Shown one piece after another: positions 27,601 to 39,500 of a stretch of 64,000 nt of DNA. The position numbers and the translations under genes are program-made. The stretch lies in NCBI RefSeq assembly GCF_031583025.1, contig NZ_CP134062.1, positions 2,356,001-2,420,000 of the forward strand. The letters run 5' to 3'. Source of the DNA: Mycobacterium sp. Z3061. Lineage in GTDB: Bacteria > Actinomycetota > Actinomycetes > Mycobacteriales > Mycobacteriaceae. Positions within the stretch are counted from its first letter, which is position 1. Each line of letters begins with the position of its first letter. The notes beneath the pieces were generated by a model. That model was not told the origin of the DNA, made no database searches, and saw only the letters and a list, made by a program, of their open reading frames with translations.

Positions 27601-29993
27601 GCCGCCGATGCCGATCTGGTGGTCGCCGGTCAGGCCGATGCCGATGTTGCCGGTGCCGGTGTTGGCCAGGCCGAAGTTGTAGTCGCCGGTGTTGGCCAAC
27701 CCGAGGTTGTAGCTGCCGTTGTTGGCCCAGCCCAGGTTGAGGTTGCCCAGGTTGGCCAGCCCGAAGTTGTTGGAGCCCCAGTTGGCGATGCCCAGGGGGT
27801 TGGCGTCGCCGAGGTTGGCCACGGCCAGGAAGTTGTGGTCGCCGATGTTGGCGGTGGCCAAGATGTTGTAGCTGCCTTGGTTGGCGTTGGCGAAGAAGTT
27901 CCAGGCCCCGATGTTGGCGTCGCCGAAGTAGTTGCGGTAGCCGATGTTGGCGTTGCCGGCGTTGTTGTGGCCGATGTTGGCGCTGCCCACGGCCCAGTTG
28001 CCGGTGTTGCCGCCGCCGGTGAGGAAGTCGCCGGTGTTGCCGCTGCTGGAGAAGGGGTTCAGGAACGGGGGCAGGAAGGAGAAGCCCAGGCCGTCGTAGT
28101 TGCCCAGGTTGCCGTTGCCGTAGTTGAAGTTGCCGACGTTGCCGTTGCCGATGTTCCAGAACCCGACATCGGCGAAGCCGATGTTGTGGGGCAGGGCGGT
28201 GAAGATGTCGATACCCGACAGATTCGAGCCGATGTTGCCGAACCCGGAGACCACCGCCAGGGCACCCTGACCCGCGTTGTAGATGCCCGAGACCCCGACT
28301 CCGGTGTTCAGCGCCCCCGAGAGCAGCCCGCCGATGTTGCCCAGCCCTGAGCTCAACCCACTGCCACCGGAGGCGATGTTGAACAACCCTGAGCTGCCCG
28401 ACCCGTAATTGCCGAATCCCGAGGAATTCCCCGCCCCGGTATTGAAAAAGCCCGAGGACTCCGACGTCGTCACATTCCCGAACCCCGGCTCCCCACCGAC
28501 AGAGAACAACGTATGCAACGTCGTCTGCACCGTATACGGCATGTTGTAGTAAGCCTGTAATTGTTGTTCGTAGAAATTGGGGGCGTTGTACGAGGCAAAA
28601 AATGTATTTTTATACATTGTCGTCTCGATCACCGAGTAGTTCAGGGTGATGAGGCCCTGGCCGTTGCCGCGCCAGAAGAGGCCGTTGTTGCGGTCGCCGG
28701 AGATGAAGGCGCCGGTGTTGAGGTTGCCGGTGTTGGCGTATCCGGTGTTGATGTTGCCGGGGTTGTAGTCGCCGGTGTTGGTGTCTCCGACGTTGAAGCT
28801 GCCGGTGTTGTAGTTACCGGGGTTGGCGAAGCCGGTGTTGTGATCGCCGGTGTTGTGGCCGCCGGTGTTGAAGTTGCCCGAGTTCCACCAACCCGAGTTG
28901 GCCACACCGGAATTGGCCCAGCCGGTGTTGTAGTTGCCGGAGTTGGTGAAGCCCCAGTTGCCGGTGCCGGAGTTCAGCCAGCCGGTGTTGCCGGTGCCGG
29001 CGTTGAGGAACCCGGAGTTACCCGAACCGGAGTTGAACAACCCGGTGTTGGCGGTGCCCGAGTTCCAGCCGCCGAAGCCGAACTGGTTGTCCCCGGTCAA
29101 CCCGATCCCGATGTTGCCGCTGCCGGTATTGGCCAACCCGATATTGCCGTCTCCGGTATTGGCGAACCCGAAATTCAGACTCCCCGCGTTGCCGCTGCCG
29201 ATGTTCAGACTGCCCAGGTTCCCCGAGCCGAAGTTCACACTGCCCAGGTTCCCGAAACCCAGATTCGACGACCCCAGATTGCCCCACCCGAAATTCAGAC
29301 TCCCCAGATTCCCCCCACCCAGATTCGAATCCCCCACACTCCCACTACCCACATTGAAATTCCCCAGATTCCCCCCACCCAGATTGAACTGACCCACATC
29401 CCCCCAACCAAAGTTGAACCGTCCCACATCCGCCAAACCGAAGTTGATGACGAGGGTGCCCGCGTCGTCGAGGAGCGCGGGCAGCGCCGCGAACGAGGGA
29501 ATCGCCGCGGCCACTGACGAGGCGCCGGAGTAATAGCCGAACATGGTGGCGACGTTCTGTGCCCACATCTGCTCGTAGGTCGCTTCGGCGGCCGCGATCG
29601 CCGGAGCGTTGAGGCCGAACCAGTTCGACGTCACCAGAGATACGAACTGGGCACGGTTGGCCGCGACGATTGCCGGGGGTACCGCACTCGTGAGCGCCGA
29701 CTCGAACGCCTCGGCGGCGGCCCGTACCTGAGTAGCGGCCCCCTCGGCTCCGGCCGCCGCGGCCTGCAACCAGCCGGCGTAGGGGCGGCAGCCGCCAGCA
29801 TCGCGGAAGCGGCCGCACCCTGCCATGCACCGCCCACCAGACCCCGACGTCGTCGACCGAACGACGCCGCCGCCGCGCCGAGTTCGGCGGCCAACCCGTC
29901 CCAGGCCTCAGCGACGGCGAACCACGGGTCCGACCCCGCGCCCCCGTAGATGAGCGCGGAGTTGATCTCCGGTGCCAACAGCGGAAAGTCCAT
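21661..29993 (-). CDS. Giant PPE-MPTR protein, interrupted by five apparent frameshifts
   Basis: About 2,775 codons. ATG at 29993 opens [11 protein letters not shown], a PPE N-terminus with APE for PPE, followed by [21 protein letters not shown] and related PPE helices. The remainder is MPTR repeats (NxGxGNxG-type: [24 protein letters not shown]), ending at TCA 21661. The frame breaks near 29783, 27233, 25424, 24988 and 24246. Comparing its two internal repeat copies shows that four of the breaks are single-base indels present in only one copy, at least two in or beside C or G runs. The fifth (29783) is a missing base in a G run, judged from the expected PYAGW motif. PPE-MPTR proteins are ESX-5-exported, cell-surface or outer-membrane-associated. 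Treat as intact gene with sequence errors or as a recent pseudogene. Confidence 0.8.
21713..25526. repeat. Tandem duplication inside the PPE-MPTR gene, copy A
   Basis: Aligns to copy B (25605-29417) at an offset of 3,891-3,892 nt. The two are almost identical over 3.8 kb. Differences are a few substitutions, four single-base indels that break the frame, and one ~97-nt diverged island at 24656-24752. Confidence 0.92.
25605..29417. repeat. Tandem duplication inside the PPE-MPTR gene, copy B
   Basis: Direct repeat of copy A, separated from it by about 80 nt encoding [16 protein letters not shown]. Its diverged island is at 28546-28642 and is noticeably A+T-rich. Copy B is next to the PPE N-terminal domain. 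Confidence 0.92.
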
Positions 29994-30089
29994 GCCCAGC
30001 CCTTCGTGTCCTCGCGCCTGACCAGCACGTCCGCGGCCGAGCCGGTGGCCCTGCCGCAACGGTGCAGACGGCGGTAGAAATTAGCAGCA

Positions 30090-30109
30090 TTTATGACGGT
30101 TTATGACGG
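30090..30109. repeat. Tandem direct repeat TTTATGACGG x2
   Basis: Two perfect 10-bp copies without spacer, about one helical turn apart, about 100 nt upstream of the PPE-MPTR start. The arrangement suits side-by-side binding of a regulator; no regulator is known to me. Confidence 0.45.
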
Positions 30110-30181
30110 TTTCCGGAGGATTAGCCTAACGTCCCCGACCCGCACCGTCCCGCCCACCGATAATTGAAGAAAATTCAACAA

Positions 30182-30202
30182 TTTCTGAACATTATTCAGA
30201 AA
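30182..30202. promoter_or_regulatory. Palindrome TTTCTGAA-CATTA-TTCAGAAA
   Basis: Perfect 8-bp arms with a 5-nt centre, midway between two divergent PE/PPE genes. Its symmetry and A+T-rich setting suggest an operator shared by both genes. A transcribed hairpin is the alternative. Confidence 0.5.
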
Positions 30203-30480
30203 CTCCAACATCGTCTGTGGCCGCATTGCGGATCCACAATCGTGGGTCCCGTGTTGGTGATCCGACGGTGAGCGGGGCGCCGTCGGTAGCTGGCCGACCT
30301 GGCCCAGACCAGTCTAGTTCGCTTGCGGAACAACAAGTTTCAGAGACTTCCTGTGTCGGGGCACGTGCCGGAAGCGAGGTCGAGCATTCCGTCGGTGGAT
30401 CCGAAAGATCTGCATTGCGGTCGGTCCCAAGAATTGCTACATTCTTGCCTGAATTGCTGCAATGAAATGGCTCACGTTCA

Positions 30481-30486
30481 TATACT
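30481..30486 (+). promoter_or_regulatory. Candidate -10 hexamer (TATACT) for PE_PGRS
   Basis: TATACT lies 48 nt before the PE_PGRS ATG, with no clear -35 at 17-18 nt, which is common in mycobacteria. A GAGAGG Shine-Dalgarno-like stretch precedes the ATG. Confidence 0.4.
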
Positions 30487-30534
30487 CCGCGTGTTCGATT
30501 CGCCAGCAGCCAACCAAATGAGAGGGCCCCGGGC

Positions 30535-33500
30535 ATGTCCTTCCTGTTTGCAGCACCCGACGTATTGGCAGCGGCGGCGAACGACGTGTCGAGGATCGGT
30601 TCGGCCCTCGGCGCGGCGAACGCCCAGGCGGTCGTCCCGACGGTGAGATCTGCTGCCGGCGGCCGCTGACGAGGTCTCGGCGGCCATCGCGGCGCTGTTC
30701 GCCGACCACGCTGAGCAGTACCGCGCGGTGAGCGTCGAGGTGGAGCTGTTCCGGGAGCGGTTCGCCCAGCTCCTGGCGTCTGGTGGCACCACCTACGCCG
30801 TCGCGGAGGCCGCGAACGGAAACCTGCTGCAGCAGATCGAGCAGGCCACCCTGGACTTCATCAACGCCCCAGCGAGCTCCTCACGGGACGCGCGCTGATC
30901 GGCGACGGCGCCGACGGCGCGGCCAGCACCGGCGGCAGGGGAGGCGACGGCGGATGGTTGTGGGGCAGCGGCGGCAATGGTGGATCCGGGGCGGCCGGCG
31001 GTAATGGTGGGGCCGGCGGGTCAGCCGGGTTGTTCGGGCGGGGTGGAAACGGAGGGGCGGGCAGGGCGGCGGTCACCGCGGGCGGAGCCGGTGGCGCCGG
31101 CGGCGCTGGGGGCGCCAGTGGAATTCTCGGCGGCTTCAGCGGCGGGGCCGGTGGCGCCGGCGGGGCGGGCGCGGCCGGCGCGGCGGGCCAGGCCGGCGGT
31201 GCGGGCGGCGCGGGCGGGGCCGGCGGAGCCAACATGCAGGTGCTGTTCGGCCACGGCGGTGCCGGTGGCGTCGGGGGTACCGGAGGTGCGGGTGGAGCCG
31301 GCGTCACGGGGGACACGGGCAGTGGCGTCGCCGGCGGCGGGGGCAATGGTGGCATCGGCGGTGCCGGAGGTGCGGGCGGCGCCAACAATGCCCTGCTGTT
31401 CGGCTCGGCGGGCACCGGCGCCACCGGAGGCGTCGGCGGGGCCGGCGGCACCGGAGGATTCGGCGGAACGAGCTTCGGGCCGGGAGTCGCCGGTGGAAGC
31501 GGCGGCGACGGCGGCAGCGCGGGAGCCGGGTGGTGCCGGGGGAGCTGCGAACTGGTTCGGCAACGGCGGCGGCGCGGCGGGCGGCGCAGGGATCGGTGGC
31601 GTCGGCGGCCAGGGTGGCGCCGGTGGCGCCGGCGCTGCGAACCTCACGGCCGGAGCCACTGGATACGACGGCGGGGCCGGCGGACACGGCGGTCAGGGCG
31701 GCTCGGCCGGTGCGGGCGGCGTCAACGGCGCCGGCGGTGTGGGCGGTAGCGGCGGTGCCGGCGGCGTCGGAGGTGATGGCGCGACGGTGGCCGGCAGCGA
31801 TGGCGGTGTCGGTGGTGCCGGCGGCCGGGGCGGTGACGCGGGCCTGGGCGGCGCGGCCGGTGCCGGTGCGGGCGCTGCGGGCACCGCGGGTCACGCCGGT
31901 GACGGCGGTGCGGGCGGCCGGGGCGGTAAGGGCGGCGCGGGCGCTGACGGCGTCACCGCAGGCGGTGCGGGCTACGCCGGTGGCCACGGCGGCGTGGGGG
32001 GTCAGGGCGGCAATGCGCCGCCGGAGGGACCAACGGCGGCGGCGGTGCTGGGGGTGCCGGGCGGCAACGGCGGCGACGGCGCCACGGATCCGGACATCCA
32101 CCGACCGCCATGCGGGCAACGGCGGTCGCGGCGGAGACGGAGGTACCGGCGGTGACGGCGGGGCATCCGGCACCGGCGGACTGGGTGGTGTCGCGGGCGA
32201 CGGTGGCCGCGGGGGCGACGCTGGTGACGGTGCCGCCGGCGCCGACAGCGGCTACAACGGCATCGGTGGCAACGGCGGCGGCGGGGGCGCCGGCGGCGCC
32301 GGCGGCGCGGGTGCGGCCGCCACCTCGCCAGGCGGTGTCGCGGGCAGCGGCGGAGCCGGTGGGACCGGAGGTCAGGCCGGTGCCGGTGGCACCTCGAGCG
32401 GACTCGTCGGCGAAGGCGGCACCGGGGGCACAGGTGGGGACGGTGGCCGGGGCGGCGTCGGCGGCACCGGAGCCGACGGCGGACTCGGCGGTGCCGGCGG
32501 GATCGGCGGAGCCGCCGGCGGCGGGGGTGCCGGCGGCAGTGTCACCGCTGGTGAAGACGGTCTTGGTGGCTATGCCGGAAAGGGCGGCAGCGGCCGGAAC
32601 CGGTGGCCTGGGTGGTGACGGCGGAGCAGCTGGTGCGCACGGCACCGGCGCGCGCCGGGGGCGCAGGCGGTGGCGGCGGCAAGGCCGGTGTCGGCGGCAG
32701 CGGATTGGCCCCCGCAGGCGTGGCGGCGGACGGCGGCGACGGCGGGGCCGGCGGGGCCGGCGGCCAGGGTGGCGCGGCAGACGTAGGTGGCGTCAACGGC
32801 GCCGGCGGTAAGGGTGGCGCCGGCGCGGACGGCGCCGACGGAGGCACACCCGGCGGCACCGAGAACGGCTACGGCGGCAAGGGCGGCAACGGCGGCAACG
32901 GCGGCCTGGCGGGCGCCGGACTGGGTGCCGTGGGTACCGGCGGTGACGGCGGAGACGCGGGCGACGGTGGCAACGGCGCCGACGGCGGCAGCGCCCCCGC
33001 CGACTATTACGGCGCCAACGGCGGTTATGCCGGTGACGGCGGTGATGGCGGCGTCGGCGGCAACGCCGGCGGAACCACCGCCCACAACGGCAACGGCGGC
33101 AACGGCGGCGTCGGCGGGCGCGGCGGCAATGGCGCCAGGGGCATCCCCGACAACTGGCATCGGCGCCCGCAGCGGCGGTATGGGTGGCGTCGGCGGCTTC
33201 GGTGGGGACGGCGGCGCCGCCGGCACCGGGGGAGTCGGTGGACTCGCGGGCAACGGTGGTCAGGGTGGCATCGGTGGCGACGGCGGTGCCGGGTCGGCCG
33301 GCCTGGACGGTACCGGCCACAACGGTGGGGCCGGCGGCGACGCCGGCCGGGGCGGAAACGGTGGCAACGCAGGCGGCGCAACCGGCGCCAACGGCAGCGG
33401 AGGTCACGGTGGGGCCGGCGGCGCCGGAGGCCGCGGTGGGTCGGGTGTCTCGGTGAGCGGCACCGCCGGTACGGGCGGCGTGGGCGGTAACGGCGGTGTC

Positions 33501-36500
33501 GGCGGAGGCGGTGGTTGGGCCGGCACCGGCGGCAGCGGCGCATCCGCCGGTGCCGGCGGCAGTGGTGGCGTCGGCGGCGGCGGTGGCACCGGCGGCGACG
33601 GCGGCTACAACGGCGCCGCGGGCACTGGCGGAACGGCCGGGAAAGGCGGCGCCGGCGGTACCGGCGGAGCGGCGAACGCCTCGGGCAACCTCGCCGGAAC
33701 CGGCGGTGCCGGAGGGGCCGGCGGCGACGGTGGTGCGGGGGGCATCGCCAACGGATACAACGGTCAGGGCGGCATCGGCGGTAGGGGCAGCGCCGGTGGC
33801 GCCGGTGGCACCGGCAAGGCGCGGGCTGCACCCGGCGGAGTCGCCGGTGCCGGCGGCACCGGGGGCGCGGCGGGCAAAGGCGGGACCGGTGGGCAGTCCT
33901 CGTCGGTGCCGACGGCTTCAGCGGCTTCGGTGGCAAAGGCGGGGCTGGTGCGACCGGTGGCGTCGGAGGTATCGGCGGGGCGGCCGGTGCCGTTGGTAAT
34001 GGGTGGCACCGGCGGCACGGGTGGCGCCGGTGGCGGCGGTGGAACGGGCGGCGTCGCGCTCGGCCCGACCGGCGTGGCGGGCGGTGGCGGCATTCGCCGG
34101 CGCCGGTGGTACCGGCGGGCAGGGTGGCGCGGCCGCGGCAGGCGGCGTGAACAGGAACGGCGGCACCGGCGGTGCCGGCGGGTCGAGGGTGACGGCGGGG
34201 TTGCCGGGGCGTCCCAGAACGGCCGCTTCGGCGGCGACGGCGGCAACGGCGGCTGGGGCGGTGCGGCCGGTGCCGGCCAGGGCTCCAGCGGCGTGGCCGG
34301 CGACGGCGGCAAGGGCGGCGCCGGCGGCAATGCCAGAGCGGGCGGCGCCGCCGGCACCGGCAACAACGGCGGCAACGGCGCCAACGGTGGTCAGGGGGTG
34401 ACGGCGGCAACGCCGGCGGTCCGACCGGTCGCAACGGCGATGGCGGAGCGGGCGGCGCGGCAGGTGACGGCGGCAAGGGCGGCACCGGCACGACCGATAC
34501 GGGCAACGGGGCCGGTGCCGGTGGCCAGGGCGGCACCGGCGGTATCGGCGGCACCGGCGGCTCCGCCGGCACGGGTGGCAACGGCGGCACCGGTGGCGAG
34601 GCGGCGGCGTCGGCGGCAAGGGTGGTGGCGGCGGCACCGGTGCCGATGCGCTGGCCGGCAGCGGTCATGCCGGGGGCAGCGGAGGCAACGCCGGACGCGG
34701 TGGCGCCGGCGGATATTCCGGCGGAGCTGACTCGGCTGGCAGCAACGGCAACGGCGGCCAAGGCGGTGATGGCGGTACCGGCGGAACGGGAGGTACCGGC
34801 GCCGCGGGCGTCAGCAGTAGCGGCCAGGTCGGCGGCGCCGGCGGCAAGGGTGGCGATGCGGGCGTCGGCGGTGGCAGCGGTGGTGGCGGAACTGCCGGTC
34901 ACGCGGGCAATGCGGGCACCGGTGGCACCGGAGGTGCGGGCGGCACCGGAGGGGCCGGCGCTGATAACGCTGTGGCGGCGGGCACCGGATATGCAGGCGG
35001 CGCTGGAGGTGCCGGCGGTCAAGGCGGCTCGGGTGTCTCCGGGCGGCGCCAACGGTGCCGGTGGCCGGGGCGGTGACGGCGGCGCCGGCGGGCACGGCGG
35101 TGACGGCAAGGCAGGGGCCGCAACCGTCGGTCAGGCCGGCGGCGCCGGCGGTCGGGGAGGCGACGCCGGAGCCGGCGGGGCAGCGGGCACCGGCGCGGGT
35201 GTCGCGGCCCAGGCCGGTGCGGCGGGTACCGGAGGCATCGGTGGTGACGGTGGTGACGGTGGGGCCGGTGCTGCCAACAGCACCGCGGGCGGCGCCGGCA
35301 TGCCGGGGGCGCCGGGGCGCGGGCGGTCAAGGTGGTTCGGCCGGCTTGGGCGGCACGAACGGCGGCGGCGGCCTGGGTGGTGACGGTGGCCGCGGTGGTA
35401 CCGGTGCTGACGGCGCTGCGGGTGTGGGCACTGTCGGTCAGGACGGCGGTGCCGGCGGCAGAGGCGGTGACGCGGGTGCCGGCGGCGCGGCCGGCACCGG
35501 CGCGGTGCGGCGGGCAGTGCGGGTCGCGCGGGCAGCGGCGGTGCCGGTGGAGACGGTGCTGACGGTGGGTCCGGCGGCGCCAACACCGCCGCTGGCCAGG
35601 CCGGGTATGCCGGCGGCGCCGGGGGCGCGGGTGGTCAGGGCGGGTCGGCCGGCGTGGGCGGCACGAACGGCGGCGGCGGCCTGGGTGGTGACGGTGGCCG
35701 CGGTGGCGCCGGCGCTGCGGGCGCCGCGGGTGTGGGCACTGTCGGTCAGGACGGCGGCGCCGGTGGCAGAGGCGGTGACGCGGGTGCCGGCGGGGCGGCC
35801 GGAACCGGATCAGGCGCCACGGGCAGTGCGGGTCGCGCGGGTTCGGCGTGGTGCCGGTGGTCAGGGTGGCGATGGTGGGACCGGCGGCGCCAACACACTC
35901 GCGGGGCAGGCCGGGTATGCCGGCGGCACCGGCGGCGCGGGCGGTCACGGCGGCGCGGCGGGTGCGGGTGGCGTGAATGGTGACGGCGGCCGGGGCGGCA
36001 GCGGCGGGTACACCGAGGTGCGGGTGGCACGGGGGCCACCGTGACGGGAAGCGACGGAGGCGCCGGCGGTACCGGCGGTCGGGGCGGCGACGCGGGCGCC
36101 GGCGGCACGGCCGGCAGTGGCGCCGGCGCTTCGGGCGGCAAGGGCCTTTCCGGCGACGGTGGTCGGGGCGGGCGCGGCGGCGACGGTGGCGTTGCCGGAC
36201 GGGACGGCAACGGTAACGGATACACCGGCGGCGCGGGTGGGGTCGGCGGCGCGGGCGGCAACGCAGGCGTCGGCGGCAGCAACGGCAGCGGCGGGCCGGT
36301 GGCACCGGAGGTCAGGGCGGTGCCGGCGCCAATGGACGACCGGACACCGGCGTCGGTGCCGGCAATGGTGGCACCGGCGGGCGCGGCGGGAGTGGCGGTT
36401 CCGGCGGGGTGGCCGGCACCGGCGGCAGCGGCGGCGTCGCGGGGGCGGGTGGCGACGGCGGCCAAGGCGGGACCGGTGGCGTCGGCGGCACCAACAATCA

Positions 36501-39500
36501 CGTCCGCAGCACCGCCGGCATGGGCGGCGCCGGTGGCCAGGGTGGACAGGGCGCGGCCGACATCGGTGGCGGCGCCGGCAACGGTGGTGCCGGTGGTGCC
36601 GGTGGCGCCGGAGGGCTCGACGCGAGCGGCGGGGGCGCGGGTGGTACCGCAGGGGACGGAGGCGCCGGTGGAACGGGCGGCGCGGGCACGGTAGGCACGG
36701 CGCCGGGTACCGCGGGTTCGGTGGGCGGCCGTGGCGGCGCGGGCGGCGCCGGCGGCCAGGGTGGCAACGGGAGTGCCTTCAACGGTGACGGCGGGCAGGC
36801 GGCGCCGGTGGTCGAGGCGGCACCGGCGGTGCCGGTTACGCCGATGACGGCAGCAACGACGCCGGCGACGGCGGCGAGCGGGGCCGGTGGGACCGGCGGC
36901 ACGGCCGGAGCGGTCGGCGCCGGGGCCGGGTTGTCCGGCAACGCCGGCGCCGCCGGTACCGGGGGTCAGGGCGGTCAGGGCGGACAGGGCGGCGTGTCCG
37001 CCGCCGCTGGGACGGCCGGCGACGGCGGCGCAGGCGGAGCCGGAGGCGCGGGCGGAAGCGGTGCCGACGGTCTGACCGGCACCGGCAAGAACGGCACCGG
37101 CGGCCAGGGCGGGCAGGGCGGCCAGGGTGGCAACGCCGGCGGTTCGAGCGGTGCCAACGGCAGCGGTGGGGCCGGCGGCACAGGCGGCCAGGGCGGTGTC
37201 GGCGGCTCGGGTACCGCCGACACCGGCCTGGGCGGCGGTGACGGTGGTCGGGGCGGTGACGGCGGAAATGGCGGTATCGGCGGTGCGGTGGGCGCCGGAG
37301 GCACCGGCGGTACCGTCGGCGCCGCGGGAACCGGCGGTGGCGGAGGGCGCCGGCGGCAACGGTGCCGGCAATGTCACCGCCGGAATGGCCGGCGGCGATG
37401 GCGGCGCCGGCGGCCAGGGCGGGCAGGGTGCGACGGGCACCACCCCTGCGATCGGTGGCACGGGTGGCGCCGGCGGCACCGGCGGAGCCGACCTCAGCGG
37501 CAGCGGCACCGGCGGCACCGGCGGGGCCGGTGGAACCGGTGGCCAGGGCGGCACCGGAGCTGACAACAGCAGAAGTAATGGCTTCGGTTCCACTGGCGGC
37601 CAGGGCGGCGTCGGCGGCGCCGGCGGCCAGGGTGGAAACGCCGTCACCGGCGGCACCAACGGCGCCGGCGGCGCGGGTGGTCAGGGCGGAACGGGCGGCA
37701 CGGCCGGACAGGGCACCGCCGCAGACGGCAGCGGCAGGGGCGGTGTCGGTGGCGGCGGAGGCACCGGTGGTGTCGGCGGGACGGCGGGTACCGGTGCCGG
37801 TGCTGCCGGAGCAGCGGGCGTCGGCGGCCAAGGCGGTACCGGCGGGGTCGGTGGCACCGGCGAGTACAGCAGCGGCGCCGGCGGTCAGGGCGGTGCCGGC
37901 GGTCAGGGCGGCATCGACACCGGTCTCGGCGGCGGCACCGGCGGCAAGGGCGGTACCGGTGGCCAGGGCGGGAAAACTTGGGCAGCGGCGCGGGTGCGGG
38001 CGGCCAGGGCGGCACCGGAGGACAGGGTGGCGCCGACACCCGAGGTGGCGCCGGTACGGGCGGCCAGGGCGGTACCGGCGGAGCTGCCGGCGCCAACCCC
38101 AACGACTACGCCGGCGGTGGCGACGGCGGTGACGGCGGCACCGGTGGTCGCGGCGGCGACGGCGCAGTCGGGAGCAGGCACAACGGCGGCACCGGAGGAG
38201 CGGGTGGACAGGGCGGCACCGGTGCCAACGACTTCTCCGGAGGCGACGGCGGCGCCGGTGGCCAGGGCGGAACCGGCGGAAGCGCCGGGGATCACCTCAA
38301 CGGCGGCACCGGTGGTACCGGCGGCCAGGGCGGTGTCGGCGTGCAAGGCGGTGCAGCCGGCACCGGCGGTAAGGGCGGTACCGGCGGCGCCGGCGGCTTG
38401 AACGCCAGATTCGGTGACCCGGTCGGCAAGGGCGGCCAGGGCGGTCAGGGCGGCGCCGACACCGGTGCCGGAGCCGGCGCCGGTGGTGTCGGTGGCACCG
38501 GTGGCATCGGCGGGGCTGACGAGGTAGGCGGCGTGGCCGGCACCGGCGGTGCGGGTGGTCAGGGCGGCCAGGGCGGTGACGGCCTCTCGCTCAACGTCGG
38601 AAGCGGTGCCGGCACCGGAGGAAAGGGCGGCACCGGTGGTGCCGGGGGCCTCGGTGGTGCCGGGGGCGCGGGGTCGGCGGCGGCACCAACGGCGCCGGCG
38701 GCGAGGGCGGCACCGGTGGAACCGGCGGAACCGGCGGCAAGGGTGGCGGCCAGACCGGGGCGGGCGCCACGGCGGGCGCCGGTGGCCAAGCGGTACCGGG
38801 GGAGCCGCGGGTGCCGGCGGCGCGGCTGGCAGCGGCGGCGGGTCGGCCAGAGCCGCGGGCGACGGTGGCGACGGTGGCGCGGGCGGCGCCGGGGGTCAGG
38901 GCGGCCAGGGTCGCCTGGGGGCGAACGGCGGGGCCGGCGGTGCGGGTGGTGTTGGCGCCACGGGTGGCACAGCGACCGGCACGGGCCACGTCGCGGGTAA
39001 CGGCGGCGCGGGCGGTGTCGGCGGTGTCGGCGGCAACGCCGATTGGGACTCCATCGCCGGCGCCGGCGGCACCGGCGGCACCGGCGGGTCCGGCGGGGCC
39101 GCGACCGGTGGCGCCAACGGTGGCGTCGGCGGCAAAGGCGGGACCGGCGGCGTCGGAGGTGTCGGCGGCACCGGAAATGCGCAGTTCCGTCCGGGTGAGA
39201 CCGGTGGCACCGGCGGAGCCGGGGGTACCGGTGGCCAGGGCGCAGCAATGCGCCGCCGGCGGCGCCAACGGAGCCGGCGGCGCCGGGGGTACCGGTGGCC
39301 AGGGCGGTCAGGGCGGCGCCGGCTTCGCCGACGACCGACAGAACACCGCCGGAAATGGCGGGGCCGGCGGCACCGGCGGCGTCGGCGGCACTGGTGGCGC
39401 GGCCGGCAGCGGCACGGGTGCGGTGGCCAGCGCGGCGGGTACCGGTGGTCAGGGCGGCCAGGGCGGAACCGGCGGTCGCACCATCTACGCCGGCAACAGC

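Larger units (their letters stand above)
29994..30534. other. Divergent intergenic region between PPE-MPTR and PE_PGRS (541 nt)
   Basis: Non-coding and much lower in G+C than its surroundings. It contains a tandem direct repeat TTTATGACGG (30090-30099 and 30100-30109), an 8-bp palindrome (30182-30202) and a -10 hexamer for the PE_PGRS gene (30481-30486). No PE gene is present for the PPE protein. No other gene is seen. Confidence 0.6.

Noticed and set aside
21733-29517. Val/Gly-, Pro/Leu- and Thr/Pro-rich open frames on both strands across the PPE-MPTR gene
   Set aside because: They are alternative readings of the MPTR repeat and share its repeat period; none begins with a plausible export or start context.
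29994-30534. A small PE gene upstream of the giant PPE gene
   Set aside because: No frame in this region gives a PE N-terminal domain; the only PE domain nearby opens the PE_PGRS gene on the other strand.
30861-37659. Pro/Ala-rich and Arg-rich minus-strand frames opposite the PGRS region
   Set aside because: Antisense of GGC/GCC-rich coding sequence; low complexity and no start signals.
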